A stretch of 38,918 nucleotides of DNA from MGBC114844 sp910585855 (lineage in GTDB: Bacteria > Bacillota > Clostridia > Lachnospirales > Lachnospiraceae), in the NCBI GenBank assembly GCA_965646165.1, contig CBFFYP010000043.1, positions 1-38,918 of the forward strand, given 5' to 3'. Position 1 is the stretch's first letter. Every line of letters begins with the position of its first letter. The position numbers were made by a program, and so were the translations under genes. Positions 15,945-24,983 of the stretch are shown here, one piece after another. The notes beneath the pieces are model-generated. The model made no database searches, was not told where the DNA came from, and saw only the letters and a program-made list of their open reading frames with translations.

Positions 15945-16679
15945 TTATTCTTCCATAAGGCGGTTGCTAATTTTTTTCCCCAGCATTTCAATTATACAGA
16001 CTGCTGGTATTTGTGAGGTATAATCCACATTATCTTCATTTCGGCGCATAGAAATATAATAAGAGAGATTGACATCTGCCAGTTTGCTGATAGTGGAGTG
16101 CTCCGTATTGGTAATACTGATAATCCGGCAGTTTGCACGTTTTAAACCATCCATAATTTTTACTACTTGTTCTGTTTCGCCTGATACAGATAAGATAATT
16201 GCTGTCATAGAAGTAACATCTTCCATATTGATTGGGTAAAACGGATCTGAAATATATAGGCTGAATTTTCCAAGAGAAGTAAAACATCTGGCTCCATATT
16301 GTCCGATATGTCCAGAATTTCCGATTCCTACAAAGATAACACGTTCTGCTCTGGCTATTACAGAGGCGGCATCTTCTAGTTTTTGCTGAAAATTTTCTGT
16401 TTCTAGGCGTTCTAAGAAAGCTTTTATTTCTGATAGATCTTCCGGCAGTTTTTTTACTTTCTTTTGTCCTATTTGTTCTTTGATACGCAGTTTAAATTCC
16501 GAATATCCGTCACATCCCATTTTTTTACAAAATCGAAGCACGGTTGAGGTTGATACATGTGATTCTGCTGCAAGTTCCCGTATTCGCATATAGGCGACTG
16601 TACTTTTGTACTGCATTACATATTTGTATACCGCTAATTCCAATTCATTTAAACTTTGAATTTCTTCTGCTGTAAACAT
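15945..16679 (-). CDS. RpiR/MurR family regulator with SIS domain
   Basis: The 244-residue protein has an N-terminal RpiR HTH (about 1-75; MRIRELAAESHVSTSTVLRFCKKMGCDGYSEF). A SIS sugar-phosphate-binding domain follows (about 100-235; RVIFVGIGNSG, AIILSVSGETEQVVKIM, IISITN). I prefer ATG 16679 (MFTAEEIQ) because GAGGA sits 5 bases before it; that GAGGA would be coding if the GTG at 16691 were used. Members sense sugar phosphates and control adjacent catabolic genes. Here it lies upstream of, and parallel to, the beta-glucoside PTS operon. Whether it acts as activator or repressor cannot be told. Confidence 0.88.
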   Translation of the reverse strand: MFTAEEIQSLNELELAVYKYVMQYKSTVAYMRIRELAAESHVSTSTVLRFCKKMGCDGYSEFKLRIKEQIGQKKVKKLPEDLSEIKAFLERLETENFQQKLEDAASVIARAERVIFVGIGNSGHIGQYGARCFTSLGKFSLYISDPFYPINMEDVTSMTAIILSVSGETEQVVKIMDGLKRANCRIISITNTEHSTISKLADVNLSYYISMRRNEDNVDYTSQIPAVCIIEMLGKKISNRLMEE

Positions 16680-16821
16680 GGTATTCCTCACTTTCTGCTT
16701 TACTTTTCATCAGTATAGCATAAAAGATAGGAAGATACAATTTATAAATTATTTGGATTTTAAGAAGTCTTTTGGAATGAGGGAGCACGTCAGAGGATGC
16801 CGAGGACGCCAGATGCGAAAC

Positions 16822-16857
16822 AAAAAAAGAATCTTTTCTAAACCTTTTTGTGATTCT
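16822..16857 (-). terminator. weak terminator after the HAD phosphatase gene
   Basis: Minus-strand AGAATC (complement of 16852-16857) pairs with GATTCT (complement of 16828-16833), followed by seven Ts. The stem is only six base pairs with a long loop. It sits 24 bases beyond the phosphatase stop. Confidence 0.35.
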
Positions 16858-16880
16858 GTAATCAAACATCATTTCTACCG

Positions 16881-17705
16881 CTATCTAATTAGATTTAGTT
16901 TTACAAATGCGTCAAAAAGTCCGTCTTTTTCTACATCTTTGGTAATGTAATCGGCAGCTTGTTTCACTTCTGCTCCGCCATTTCCCATAGCTACACCAAT
17001 ATGACAGTATTTCAGCATAGGAATATCAACTTTTGCATCTCCAAAAGCAATCGTATCTTCTTGTTTTGCTCCAAGATAGGAGAGAAGGAAAGTAACTGCA
17101 TTTTCTTTTGAAATTCCTTTTACGCTGAAATCACCGAATAGTGCGGTTTCTTTTGCTCCTCCCCATGTACCGTTTTCCATATCTGGAAATTGTTCTTTGG
17201 CATCTAGATAGTCTTGATAACTATTTAATAAATAACTGATTTTATTTAAATCATTTCGGTAGAGTTCTCCATGATAAATCATATTTGGAAATGCGGAGGA
17301 AACGGTATAGTTTTTTCCTTTTCTTTTGCTGTATTCCTGTATGGCATGTTCTGCTTTTTCGGCAAAGTGTTCGCTGGCAAACAGTCCATTGTTGCTTTCT
17401 AAATAAAATTCCAGTTTTCGGCTGTGCAGCCAGTCAACTATTTTTTTGCATTGTTCAGAAGAAATCATCTGATGAAAAATAACATTTCCGTGATCTTCTA
17501 TATAACTTCCGTTTCCGCCGATAATACCATCTAATCCAATATCCCATAATTCCTGATAGATTTCTGCTTTACTTCTGCCGGTACAAAGATAGATACGATG
17601 CTGATTGGCTCTTGCCTGCTGAATCGCTTTTACTGCTGATTTTGGCAGATTATTTTTATAGTCGACCAGTGTTCCGTCTATATCTAGAAAAATAATTTTA
17701 CTCAT
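16881..17705 (-). CDS. Cof-type HAD-IIB sugar/nucleotide phosphatase
   Basis: The 274 residues begin MSKIIFLDIDGTLVDYKNNLP, with nucleophile D8 and acid D10 (motif I). CTGRSK gives motif II. The C-terminal lysine region and FGDAKVDIPMLKYCHIGVAMGNG give motif III/IV, including the Mg-binding aspartates. The C2B cap lies in the middle. Family members dephosphorylate sugar phosphates, flavin or nucleotide phosphates. Placed next to a beta-glucoside PTS system it may relieve sugar-phosphate stress, which is inference. Its ATG overlaps the TGA of a 47-residue ORF, so translation is probably coupled to that small gene. Confidence 0.88.
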   Translation of the reverse strand: MSKIIFLDIDGTLVDYKNNLPKSAVKAIQQARANQHRIYLCTGRSKAEIYQELWDIGLDGIIGGNGSYIEDHGNVIFHQMISSEQCKKIVDWLHSRKLEFYLESNNGLFASEHFAEKAEHAIQEYSKRKGKNYTVSSAFPNMIYHGELYRNDLNKISYLLNSYQDYLDAKEQFPDMENGTWGGAKETALFGDFSVKGISKENAVTFLLSYLGAKQEDTIAFGDAKVDIPMLKYCHIGVAMGNGGAEVKQAADYITKDVEKDGLFDAFVKLNLIR

Positions 17706-17845
17706 TTTTTGCTTTTCCTTTCTATTTTTATTTGGTGTAAAAAAGTAAGATATGCTTGAAGGATTTTAGGATTTTCTTCAAACTCGGCTAAAAATAATAT
17801 TCTTTGAAGAAATAATTCTGTTAAGTTGTTTTTTGTTTGATTCAT
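17702..17845 (-). CDS. 47-residue small protein coupled to the HAD phosphatase
   Basis: The frame starts ATG at 17845 and encodes MNQTKNNLTELFLQRILFLA, then about 27 further residues ending …IERKSKK. Its TGA overlaps the phosphatase ATG (ATGA). A strong TAAGGAGG lies 12 bases upstream. The predicted product is two helices with a basic tail and has no clear signal peptide. I do not recognise it. It may be a real small protein or a leader ORF that tunes translation of the phosphatase. Confidence 0.55.
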   Translation of the reverse strand: MNQTKNNLTELFLQRILFLAEFEENPKILQAYLTFLHQIKIERKSKK

Positions 17846-17932
17846 GTAATATGTTATCCTCCTTATAGATAGAAATGTATTTTGTAAGGTTGTTTTATTT
17901 TTCTTTTATGATATAATTATAGTATTTTTATA

Positions 17933-17956
17933 GCGGAATTCTAACAGAATTATCGC
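17933..17956. promoter_or_regulatory. inverted repeat between divergent small-ORF/HAD and AraC genes
   Basis: GCG-AATTCT and AGAATT-CGC form a near-perfect inverted repeat about an AAC centre. TATAATTATAG (17912-17922) upstream resembles -10 elements for both directions. This is the best candidate binding site for the AraC-type protein in the divergent promoter. Confidence 0.4.
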
Positions 17957-17999
17957 TGATTATTATAATTATCGTATTATAGGAGGGTTTATAGTTCGA

Positions 18000-18893
18000 A
18001 TGGATATTGAATTAATGCAGGATTTTTCAGAAGTTGTACATTATGAGAATACAGAAATTCCTTTTTATATTTCCACTTCAAATTTATTTGAGTATCCAGA
18101 TCGCAGTGTGCAGTGTCACTGGCATGATGATATTGAGTGGATTTTTATTTTAAAGGGAACAATGTGTTATTATGTCAATGGGAAACATTTGATTTTAAAG
18201 GAAAAGGATTGCCTTATGGTAAATGCCCGTCAAATGCATTATGGTTATGCTTATAAACAGCAGAACTGTTATTTTCTTTGTATTTTATTTCATCCGTCTT
18301 TGTTTGGATGCAATCAGATTTTAGTAGAAAAGTATGTAAAGCCAATTCTTGAAAATAAGAGTTTGGAATATTTGTATTTGGACTCGGAGCAAAAAGAGGA
18401 TGCAGAATTTCAGGAATTTCTTACAAAGATAGTTTATCTAAAGGAACAGAAGGCAGAGGGATATGAATTGGAAGTGATAGCTTCTATGTATATTTTATGG
18501 AGCAGGCTTTTGCAAAAAAAAGAACTGTTTATCGGACAAAGCGGGCAAAAGATGTCAGGAGATTTAAAAATTCAAAGGGATATGGTATCTTTTCTTTATC
18601 AGCATTATAGCGAAAAAATAACTTTAGATGAAATTGCGGTTTCCGGGCATGTCAGCCGCAGCAAATGCTGCCGTATTTTTCAATATTATCTCCAGCAGTC
18701 ACCGATTGATTTTTTAAATGCTTATCGTTTAAAAGTAAGCTGTTATTTATTAAGGAATACAGAAAAAAGTGTAACAGAAATTGCTTTTGCCTGTGGATTT
18801 AATCATTTAAGTTATTTTTCTAAAATTTTTTTTGAACGTTATGGATGTACGCCACGGGTGTATCGAAACGCCAATAAATCTTTTGAAACTTGA
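18000..18893 (+). CDS. AraC family transcriptional regulator
   Basis: The 297 residues comprise an N-terminal cupin sensor domain (about 30-140; CHWHDDIEWIFILKGTMCYYV and NARQMHYGYAY) and a C-terminal double HTH (about 195-290; KITLDEIAVSGHVSRSKCCRIF, then SVTEIAFACGFNHLSYFSKIF). The cupin histidines suggest sugar sensing. It is divergent from the HAD phosphatase unit, and the beta-glucoside genes are close by, so it may belong to the same carbohydrate module. Start ATG 18000 has AGGAGGG 12 bases upstream, slightly long spacing. Confidence 0.88.
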   Translation: MDIELMQDFSEVVHYENTEIPFYISTSNLFEYPDRSVQCHWHDDIEWIFILKGTMCYYVNGKHLILKEKDCLMVNARQMHYGYAYKQQNCYFLCILFHPSLFGCNQILVEKYVKPILENKSLEYLYLDSEQKEDAEFQEFLTKIVYLKEQKAEGYELEVIASMYILWSRLLQKKELFIGQSGQKMSGDLKIQRDMVSFLYQHYSEKITLDEIAVSGHVSRSKCCRIFQYYLQQSPIDFLNAYRLKVSCYLLRNTEKSVTEIAFACGFNHLSYFSKIFFERYGCTPRVYRNANKSFET

Positions 18894-18924
18894 TGGTGTG
18901 TTTCTTCGTATTTGGCGTCTTCTG

Positions 18925-19004
18925 TCTGGCGTATTCCCTCCATTATCCAATCTTCTTGTAAAATCAAAATTTTATATTTTTTTAAGTTTATAGGTTTATC
19001 CTGA
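18925..19004. repeat. intergenic repeat copy A
   Basis: TCTGGCGTATTCCCTC…CTTGTAAAATCAAAA…GTTTATCCTGA matches 27372-27420 (TCTGGCGTCCTCCCTCTTGT…GTTTATCCTGA) apart from about 30 extra bases here. Both copies are in gene-free DNA and point the same way. They lie on either side of the restriction/Septu cluster, though the second also lies beyond the lipoprotein operon. Confidence 0.5.
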
Positions 19005-19093
19005 AGTATTGAAAGAATTTTCTTTACAAATAAAAAGTGAGGAGTTAAAATAAAAAAGAACATTTGTTTGAGAATTAGAATGGAGTTGATTCT

Positions 19094-20902
19094 ATGACAG
19101 AAATGACAATGAAGATTAATAGCTTTATTGATCATGCCATAACTTATTTGAATTTATATTTTAAAAAGAATATAGAAGAACAAGAAATTGAATTATTTTG
19201 TGTTTATCCTTATATAAGTAAAAGATGTGTGATGCTGTCTTCTGTTTATATAGAAGATATATTTGATTACTTAGGCGTGTTATATGAGTCACAAGTTCCT
19301 AGTGACATAAAGAAAGATTTAGGGCAGTTTTATACGAGGGAAGACGCTGTTATTAAAATGATGGTTGATTCAATAGATGTACTTTCGGGTAAAATTTTAG
19401 AACCGTCTTGTGGTTCAGGGCTGTTTCTTGTGAAAATAATAAAGAAAATGATTGCAGAATTACAGAAAAGGAATATGTGTGCAGAAGATATATTGAATTA
19501 TATATGCTGCAATATACATGCTAATGATAATGATAAAAATGCTGTAATGATAACGGAGATTAATATATTGGCATTACTGCTGCCTTTGATTATTTGTGCA
19601 AGAACAGAAAATTCAAACTATGTGATGCCGCCGCTAAATATTACATGTGAGGATTTTACAAAACGAAATATATTTAAGAAGGAGTATTCCGTAATTATTG
19701 GAAATCCTCCTTTTGTTACGATGTATGGAAAACAGAGTAGAAATATGACAGAGGAAAAAAGAGCCTATTTTAATACATTTGATTTTGTTCAGAATAAAAC
19801 AGGAAATAATAAATTTAATATATCCATGTTTTTTATTGAAAATGGATTGAAATTACTAAAACATGGAGGGCGATTAAGTTTTATTTTGGATATTGCTTTT
19901 TTTGAAACTGCATTTGTTGATATGCGCAAATATCTTGTTCAAAATTATTATATTAATTCATTGATAACTGGATTGCAGGAATTTGAGGGAGTTGCAAGCG
20001 GACAGTTAGTAATAGATATAATCAATGTAAAGGAATTTAATGATAATATTAGACTGATAGATTATATAACAAAAGAAATAAAGGTTGTGAGCCAGTATGC
20101 GTGGAACAACGAAGAGAATAAGTACAAATTTAATGCACCTTTCAGTGAAATAGAGCAAATAATTAATTCTAAAATAGTTAAATATGATGGTTTGGAAAAA
20201 TTTTTTCCACAAAAATCTTTGAGAACTTGTTGTGCACTTACAGGAAAAACAGAAGAATTTGTTGTAAATCCGAAAGAAAAGAATAAATGTATAATATTTC
20301 CATATATAGAAGGTTCAAAAGGATTAAAAGGTAAATTTTTTACACCAACACCGAATCGATATATTAAGTATGATTATGAATTGCAGCTTAAATTATCAGA
20401 TGAATTTAAGCATGAATTAGAAGCTTTAGGTATAAAAAACAAAAAAAGAGTAACGTTAGGTGATAAGGATGCATATTTAGCACCTAAAATTTTTATTAGG
20501 CAGAGTGCAACAGAAATTATTGCAACATATTGTAGTGAACCATATGCAGCTAATAATAGTATCTATATACTGACTACTAAGTCAAATACGCCAGAGAGTA
20601 TTAATATGCTAAAATATACATGTGGTCTGCTTAATAGTGACTTGATTACATTTTACTGTCGGATAAATAAAATAATAAGAGCAGAAAAGGGTAAAACACC
20701 GCAAATTAAAATTTCAGATTTGAAAAATATAAGAATCAATGTAAATGATGAATTTTTTGAACAAGTTGTTGATTTGGTTGAAAGATTGCTGCTGACTCCA
20801 GAGAGTAAACAATTATACAATAAATTGAATTTGCTGGTGTATAAGATATATAATATTGATGAGCAGGAACAGGAGTTTATTGCAAAATATCTTATGGTTT
20901 GA
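19094..20902 (+). CDS. type II N6-adenine DNA methyltransferase
   Basis: This 602-residue modification enzyme has the gamma-type order: GQFYTRED (78-84), the AdoMet motif I EPSCGSG (103-109), catalytic motif IV NPPF (204-207), then a long C-terminal target-recognition region. It transfers a methyl group to adenine N6 at the site cut by its partner. The partner is the convergent gene ending 55 bases downstream. GGAG lies 8 bases before the ATG. The gene is markedly AT-rich compared with the beta-glucoside genes on its left, which suggests transfer. The motifs are complete and no lesion is visible. Confidence 0.88.
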   Translation: MTEMTMKINSFIDHAITYLNLYFKKNIEEQEIELFCVYPYISKRCVMLSSVYIEDIFDYLGVLYESQVPSDIKKDLGQFYTREDAVIKMMVDSIDVLSGKILEPSCGSGLFLVKIIKKMIAELQKRNMCAEDILNYICCNIHANDNDKNAVMITEINILALLLPLIICARTENSNYVMPPLNITCEDFTKRNIFKKEYSVIIGNPPFVTMYGKQSRNMTEEKRAYFNTFDFVQNKTGNNKFNISMFFIENGLKLLKHGGRLSFILDIAFFETAFVDMRKYLVQNYYINSLITGLQEFEGVASGQLVIDIINVKEFNDNIRLIDYITKEIKVVSQYAWNNEENKYKFNAPFSEIEQIINSKIVKYDGLEKFFPQKSLRTCCALTGKTEEFVVNPKEKNKCIIFPYIEGSKGLKGKFFTPTPNRYIKYDYELQLKLSDEFKHELEALGIKNKKRVTLGDKDAYLAPKIFIRQSATEIIATYCSEPYAANNSIYILTTKSNTPESINMLKYTCGLLNSDLITFYCRINKIIRAEKGKTPQIKISDLKNIRINVNDEFFEQVVDLVERLLLTPESKQLYNKLNLLVYKIYNIDEQEQEFIAKYLMV

Positions 20903-20905
20903 AAT

Positions 20906-20948
20906 TATAACGGCGAACATAATGATTCAAGTTATGCTTGCCGTTATA
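20906..20948. terminator. bidirectional terminator between methyltransferase and endonuclease
   Basis: TATAACGGC (20906-20914) pairs perfectly with GCCGTTATA (20940-20948), with extra CATAA/TTATG pairing inside. The hairpin sits 4 bases after the methyltransferase stop and 10 bases from the endonuclease stop. AT-rich tails lie on both sides, so it can end both convergent transcripts. Confidence 0.6.
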
Positions 20949-20957
20949 TTACTAATT

Positions 20958-21668
20958 TTATTTATTAATTTTGCCGTTATAGGATTCAAGTCGTTTTTTC
21001 ATAGCATCAAATCTAGTGTTCAATTCAGATTTCTTTTTGTTTTGTTTTGCAATATTGCGATCGATGGATTCTTGATATTTGGTATAAAATAATTCAATAA
21101 ATTCGTCACGTGTACGATATTCCTCTGGATCATGAATATTGACTTGGAATTGGGGTTTTGGATTAATTCTGACCGAGTGATTAATATCTTTTAAAAATTG
21201 ACAGTGAACATATCTGCCATCATCAAATGGTAAAAACTTAGTTTGGTTATCTGGGGTTGCTTCATATTCTAAAAAAACAAACATCAGGTAAAAATGTCCA
21301 TCCATTATAAATTTAATTATTTTTTCGGGTGTTCCTAAATCAGGGTTACTGTCTTGGTAAGATTTTTTGACAGCCTTGATATCTCCCCAAATAAGATCAT
21401 CAAAACTGAAAATTTCATTTTTGTAATTAAAACAAAAATCAAATGGGTTTTTGGTAGCTCCTTTGGGTGCGCCTTGAGGATTATAAATTCTGTTGTGAGT
21501 GTTTCGATTGAGGTATTCAACAAAATTATCTTCAAGGTAATCACTTATTTCAGCACCACTTCGAGATTTTGCACTGATTGGAAAAATATAGTTGTGTTCT
21601 TTCAATATATTAGTGAATATTGTTTCAATATCTTTTTTCATAATTGATTCTAGTTTTTGTTCATTCAT
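20958..21668 (-). CDS. type II restriction endonuclease, HincII-like
   Basis: The 236-residue protein faces the methyltransferase. A PD-(D/E)xK-type site is visible as D77 (NPFDFCF) followed by D96-I-K98 (WGDIKAVK). The C-terminal pattern PKPQFQVNI…RTRDEFIELFYTKYQESIDR resembles the end of HincII as I remember it (QFHV…TREEWAKSYL). The N-terminal GAEISDYLEDNFVEYL helix also fits. It would cut DNA not protected by the adjacent enzyme. If truly HincII-like the site may be near GTYRAC, but that is only a guess. GAAAGGA lies 10 bases before the ATG. Strongly AT-rich. Confidence 0.7.
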   Translation of the reverse strand: MNEQKLESIMKKDIETIFTNILKEHNYIFPISAKSRSGAEISDYLEDNFVEYLNRNTHNRIYNPQGAPKGATKNPFDFCFNYKNEIFSFDDLIWGDIKAVKKSYQDSNPDLGTPEKIIKFIMDGHFYLMFVFLEYEATPDNQTKFLPFDDGRYVHCQFLKDINHSVRINPKPQFQVNIHDPEEYRTRDEFIELFYTKYQESIDRNIAKQNKKKSELNTRFDAMKKRLESYNGKINK

Positions 21669-21747
21669 AAATTTATGATCCTTTCATCTAATGTAGCTTA
21701 ATTGTAACAAAAATAGTTTAAGTTTACAATAGAGAGAAAGTTAGTTC

Positions 21748-21770
21748 TAATTAGGTTTTTGGAGATAGGG
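21748..21770. repeat. intergenic repeat shared with 27169-27191
   Basis: TAATTAGGTTTTTGGAGATA (plus GGG) matches TAATTAGACTTTTGGAGATA (plus GAG) at 27169-27191 in 20 of 23 positions. The rest of 21669-21949 is AT-rich and contains no gene I can support. Confidence 0.4.
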
Positions 21771-21949
21771 TTAAGTTAGTCCATTTAGGAGATTAGTATA
21801 TTACAAATTCGAGAGCGTGGAAATAGTGAATTTTCCTGCGTAAGTTTTTTTGGTTCTATCATTGATTTACGGAGGTGTTGGCAGTATAATAAAATTGTCA
21901 GCAGGGCTTCAAGATGGGCAGAAATGTTCCATACGGAGATCCCGCTGCC

Positions 21950-22734
21950 CGAGTGGGTTTTTATCGGCTGTTCTAAAATTGAAGCCAGATGAAATTAAAG
22001 AAACACATCTTTTAAATACCAATTTTAGAAAACTACATGAAGAGGAAAACAAGGAATTTTGAATGTTCGAATTTTGATGAATGATAATACTGAAATTGAT
22101 ATTGAAATTCAACTGGCAGAATTAAAAGTATGGGTAGATCGATCTTTATTCTATTTATCCAAAATGTATACCAAGCAAATCCAGAAAGGGCAGCAATATG
22201 ATGTTTTTAAGAAATGTGTGAGTATCAGTATTTTAGATTTTATCTTTTTTCCGAAGGAATCAGAATTTTATTCTTGTTTTCGTCTTATGGAAGAAACTCG
22301 ACATATTATCTATACAGATAAAATGGAATTTCATGTTTTTAAAACTTTCTAAATTACCGGAAGAATTACAAGGAGAAAACCTGTTGTTATTATGGGTAAA
22401 ATTTATCAATGCAGAACGAAAGGAGGAGTTTGAGATGTTAGCAGAAAAAAACGATTATATTTATCAAGCCTATCAACGATTACAGGTTATTAGTTAGGAT
22501 AAAGAAAAACGGTTGGAATATGAAGCCAGAGAAAAAGCGATTCGGGATCACAAGCAATTGCTCTATGAAGCAAGACAGCAAGGAATCGAACAAGAAATCA
22601 AAGCTATGATTTTAGATAATTTAGAAGAAAAAATACTAAAAGAAAGAATTTTTTTAAAACTTCAAAAAAATTTCTCCTTAACAGAAAAAGTAGCAAAAGA
22701 ATACTATGGGAAGTTTGCTGAAAATGATGATTAG
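21950..22734 (+). pseudogene. Rpn-family PD-(D/E)xK nuclease/transposase, decayed
   Basis: Reading through the lesions gives LSAVLKLKPDEIKETHLLNT, RILMNDNTEIDIEIQLAELK, FYLSKMYTKQIQKGQQYDVF, LLLWVKFINAERKEEFEMLA, and a coiled tail ending …AKEYYGKFAENDD. These are hallmarks of the Rpn/'PD-(D/E)XK nuclease family transposase' group common in Clostridia. The IDIEIQ strand is the catalytic core. The 5' end is missing, a frameshift lies at about 22055-22062, another near 22350, and a TAG stands at 22495-22497. It lies between the restriction and Septu genes. Confidence 0.75.
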
Positions 22735-22970
22735 TGAAATTGTTTTTAGATAAATACTATAAGTATGTTATCACAAGAATATATATATTAGATATTCTAT
22801 CCAACAAAAAGAAACTATCGGATAAATATATGTTTCCTATTAAAATATTTTAATTATATCTTTGACAAAGGATACAGTTTAAGAAAATATAAAAATAGAT
22901 AATAAAACAGTACATTAAAAAATAATTTTTGTAAGTTATGTAATTAAAGATTATGATTTGGAGAAGTAGT

Positions 22971-24227
22971 ATGGAGCAGTTATTTATTACAAATTTATCA
23001 ATCAAAAAAGTCAGGCATTTAAAAGACATTTTTATTCCGTTATCAGAAGAAAAAATCAAACATTTGATTTTAACAGGGAAAAATGGAAGCGGAAAAACGA
23101 GTGTAGTAGAAGCCTTAGCAAAATATATAAATAATATATTTACAGATCAATATTTTGAAGAAAGAGCAACATGGTTGAAAAATGCTGAAAGGAACAGGAA
23201 CATAGCAGTTCAAAATGGAAAAGAAGAAGCAGAAATTTTAAAATTAGAAAATAAGGTTTATAAAAGTGAGGAAGATTTAAAGGAAAGTAGAAATGGTTTA
23301 GATATACAATTTAATCATAAGAGAAGTAGTGTAATTGATTTATCAAAAAAATACCATTATATATTTGCTTATTATAAAGCAGATAGAATATTTCAGGCAG
23401 AACAGCCAAAGCATGTTGAAAAAGTACAATTAAAAGATTATTATGGCTTGCAAGAATTTCCTCGTAACGAATTTGTGAAATACTTGTTAGATTTAAAAAT
23501 GACAGAAGCATTAGCAATAAGCAATAAGAGAGTAGAGAAGGCAAATGAGATTCAGGCATGGTTTGAAAAATTGGAACAGCTTTTAAAACAAATATTTGAT
23601 GATAAAACAGTAGAATTAAAATTTGATGAAGATACTTTTGAATTTTATATTTTGCAGCAGGGGAAAGAACCATTTGATTTTAATACATTATCTAGTGGAT
23701 ATCAAGCAATATTGGATATTGTATTAGATATTATGATGCGGATGCAGAATCAGACAAAGCATTCATTTGATTTTAATCTTCCGGGAATTATATTGATTGA
23801 TGAGATTGAAACGCACTTGCATTTAGAATTGCAGAAAGATATAATGCCATTTTTGACTACCTTTTTTAAAAACATTCAATTTATTGTGACTTCTCATTCT
23901 CCATTTATATTAAATAGTATAGAGGATGTGGTAATTTATGATTTAGAAAACCAGCTTTTAGTAGAACATGGATTGGAGGATGTACCCTATGATGGTATTG
24001 TAGAGGGTTATTTTAGAGCGGACAAATTGTCGGATCTTTTAAAGGAAAAGTTTGAGAGATATAAAAATCTTATTGAGAAGAAAGAATTATCAGATGATGA
24101 ATGGAGTGAAATTGCAGAGTTAGAAATGTATTTAGATGAGATTCCAGATTACCTTGCAATTAGTATTGCAACTGAATATAAAAGGCTGAAATTGGAATTT
24201 ATGAGTCGGGAGGATATGGATGGTTAA
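22971..24227 (+). CDS. ptuA: Septu PtuA-like AAA/ABC-type ATPase
   Basis: I start at ATG 22971 (MEQLFITNLS) with GGAG 7 bases upstream, giving 418 residues. Walker A is GKNGSGKT (36-43), the ABC-like signature LSSGYQ (240-245), Walker B ILIDEIE (274-280), and the switch histidine H309 in VTSHSP. A coiled segment (about 65-115) lies between. This is the architecture of SMC/OLD-like ATPases. Paired with an HNH protein directly downstream it matches PtuA of Septu anti-phage defence, where the ATPase controls the nuclease partner. The stop overlaps the start of ptuB by 8 bases. AT-rich, apparently intact. A related retron-borne PtuA is less likely, since no reverse transcriptase is present. Confidence 0.82.
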   Translation: MEQLFITNLSIKKVRHLKDIFIPLSEEKIKHLILTGKNGSGKTSVVEALAKYINNIFTDQYFEERATWLKNAERNRNIAVQNGKEEAEILKLENKVYKSEEDLKESRNGLDIQFNHKRSSVIDLSKKYHYIFAYYKADRIFQAEQPKHVEKVQLKDYYGLQEFPRNEFVKYLLDLKMTEALAISNKRVEKANEIQAWFEKLEQLLKQIFDDKTVELKFDEDTFEFYILQQGKEPFDFNTLSSGYQAILDIVLDIMMRMQNQTKHSFDFNLPGIILIDEIETHLHLELQKDIMPFLTTFFKNIQFIVTSHSPFILNSIEDVVIYDLENQLLVEHGLEDVPYDGIVEGYFRADKLSDLLKEKFERYKNLIEKKELSDDEWSEIAELEMYLDEIPDYLAISIATEYKRLKLEFMSREDMDG

Positions 24228-24909
24228 AGTGGAACGTTCTTTTCTGGCACCGGAATCCTTGGCTGAGGAAGCAAAGAAAATAACTGGAAAGTATGATAAA
24301 AGGGATGTAATAGAAAGATTAAAAAAGGATTTTCATAATAAATGTTATATTTGCGAAATGAAAAAATTGCAAGATCCAAACGTGGAACATTTACTGCCGC
24401 ATAAAAATGGAAAATTTCCAGAGAGAAAATTTGACTGGAACAATCTTTTTTGGTCATGCAGTCATTGTAATGGTGTTAAAAATAACAGTAAGTATGATGA
24501 AGGGATTATAGATTGCTGTAAACAGGATCCAGAGAAATATCTAAATTTTCAAGTGAAAGATGATAATGTGATTATTAGTGTAAAAGGTTTTAATGATGAT
24601 ATATATAAGAAAACAGCTTTATTGATAGAAGAAGTTTTTTCTTTGAAGAATACAGGAATGAGGGTATATACCAGTGATAATCGGTTGAAGTTACTTCAAA
24701 AGGAAATAAATATTTTATATAATCAGCTTGAAAAGTTACATAATAATCCAGATTCTAAAGTGACAATACGAACAATTTGCAGTCTATTAAGACGTGAATC
24801 AGCATTTGCAGCGTTTAAAAGATGTTATGTACGTGAGCATATAAATGAATATCCACAGTTGCAGAATTATGTATGTTTAGATATAGAAACACTAATTTAC
24901 AACCTTTGA
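24220..24909 (+). CDS. ptuB: Septu PtuB-like HNH endonuclease
   Basis: The 229 residues carry an HNH fold in the first half: CYIC (C42, C45), VEHLLPHKNG with H57, FDWNNLFWSC and SHCNGVKN (C80, C83, N84). The two CxxC pairs bind structural zinc, while H57 and the asparagines form the catalytic ββα-metal site. The C-terminal half is helical. This is the TIGR02646-type HNH partner of PtuA. It begins within the last codons of ptuA (ATGGTTAA), implying coupled translation and a complex. It is expected to cleave nucleic acid when the ATPase is triggered by phage. Confidence 0.82.
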   Translation: MVKVERSFLAPESLAEEAKKITGKYDKRDVIERLKKDFHNKCYICEMKKLQDPNVEHLLPHKNGKFPERKFDWNNLFWSCSHCNGVKNNSKYDEGIIDCCKQDPEKYLNFQVKDDNVIISVKGFNDDIYKKTALLIEEVFSLKNTGMRVYTSDNRLKLLQKEINILYNQLEKLHNNPDSKVTIRTICSLLRRESAFAAFKRCYVREHINEYPQLQNYVCLDIETLIYNL

Positions 24910-24983
24910 AATTTTCGTACAGAAGAAAAGGTTTCTGGTGTTTGGGCTGGAAGTATGATGCAAATTTATAAATAGTCAGAAAA

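Noticed and set aside
22971..24909. retron-associated PtuAB instead of stand-alone Septu
   Set aside because: No reverse transcriptase or msr/msd-like structure within the flanking DNA.
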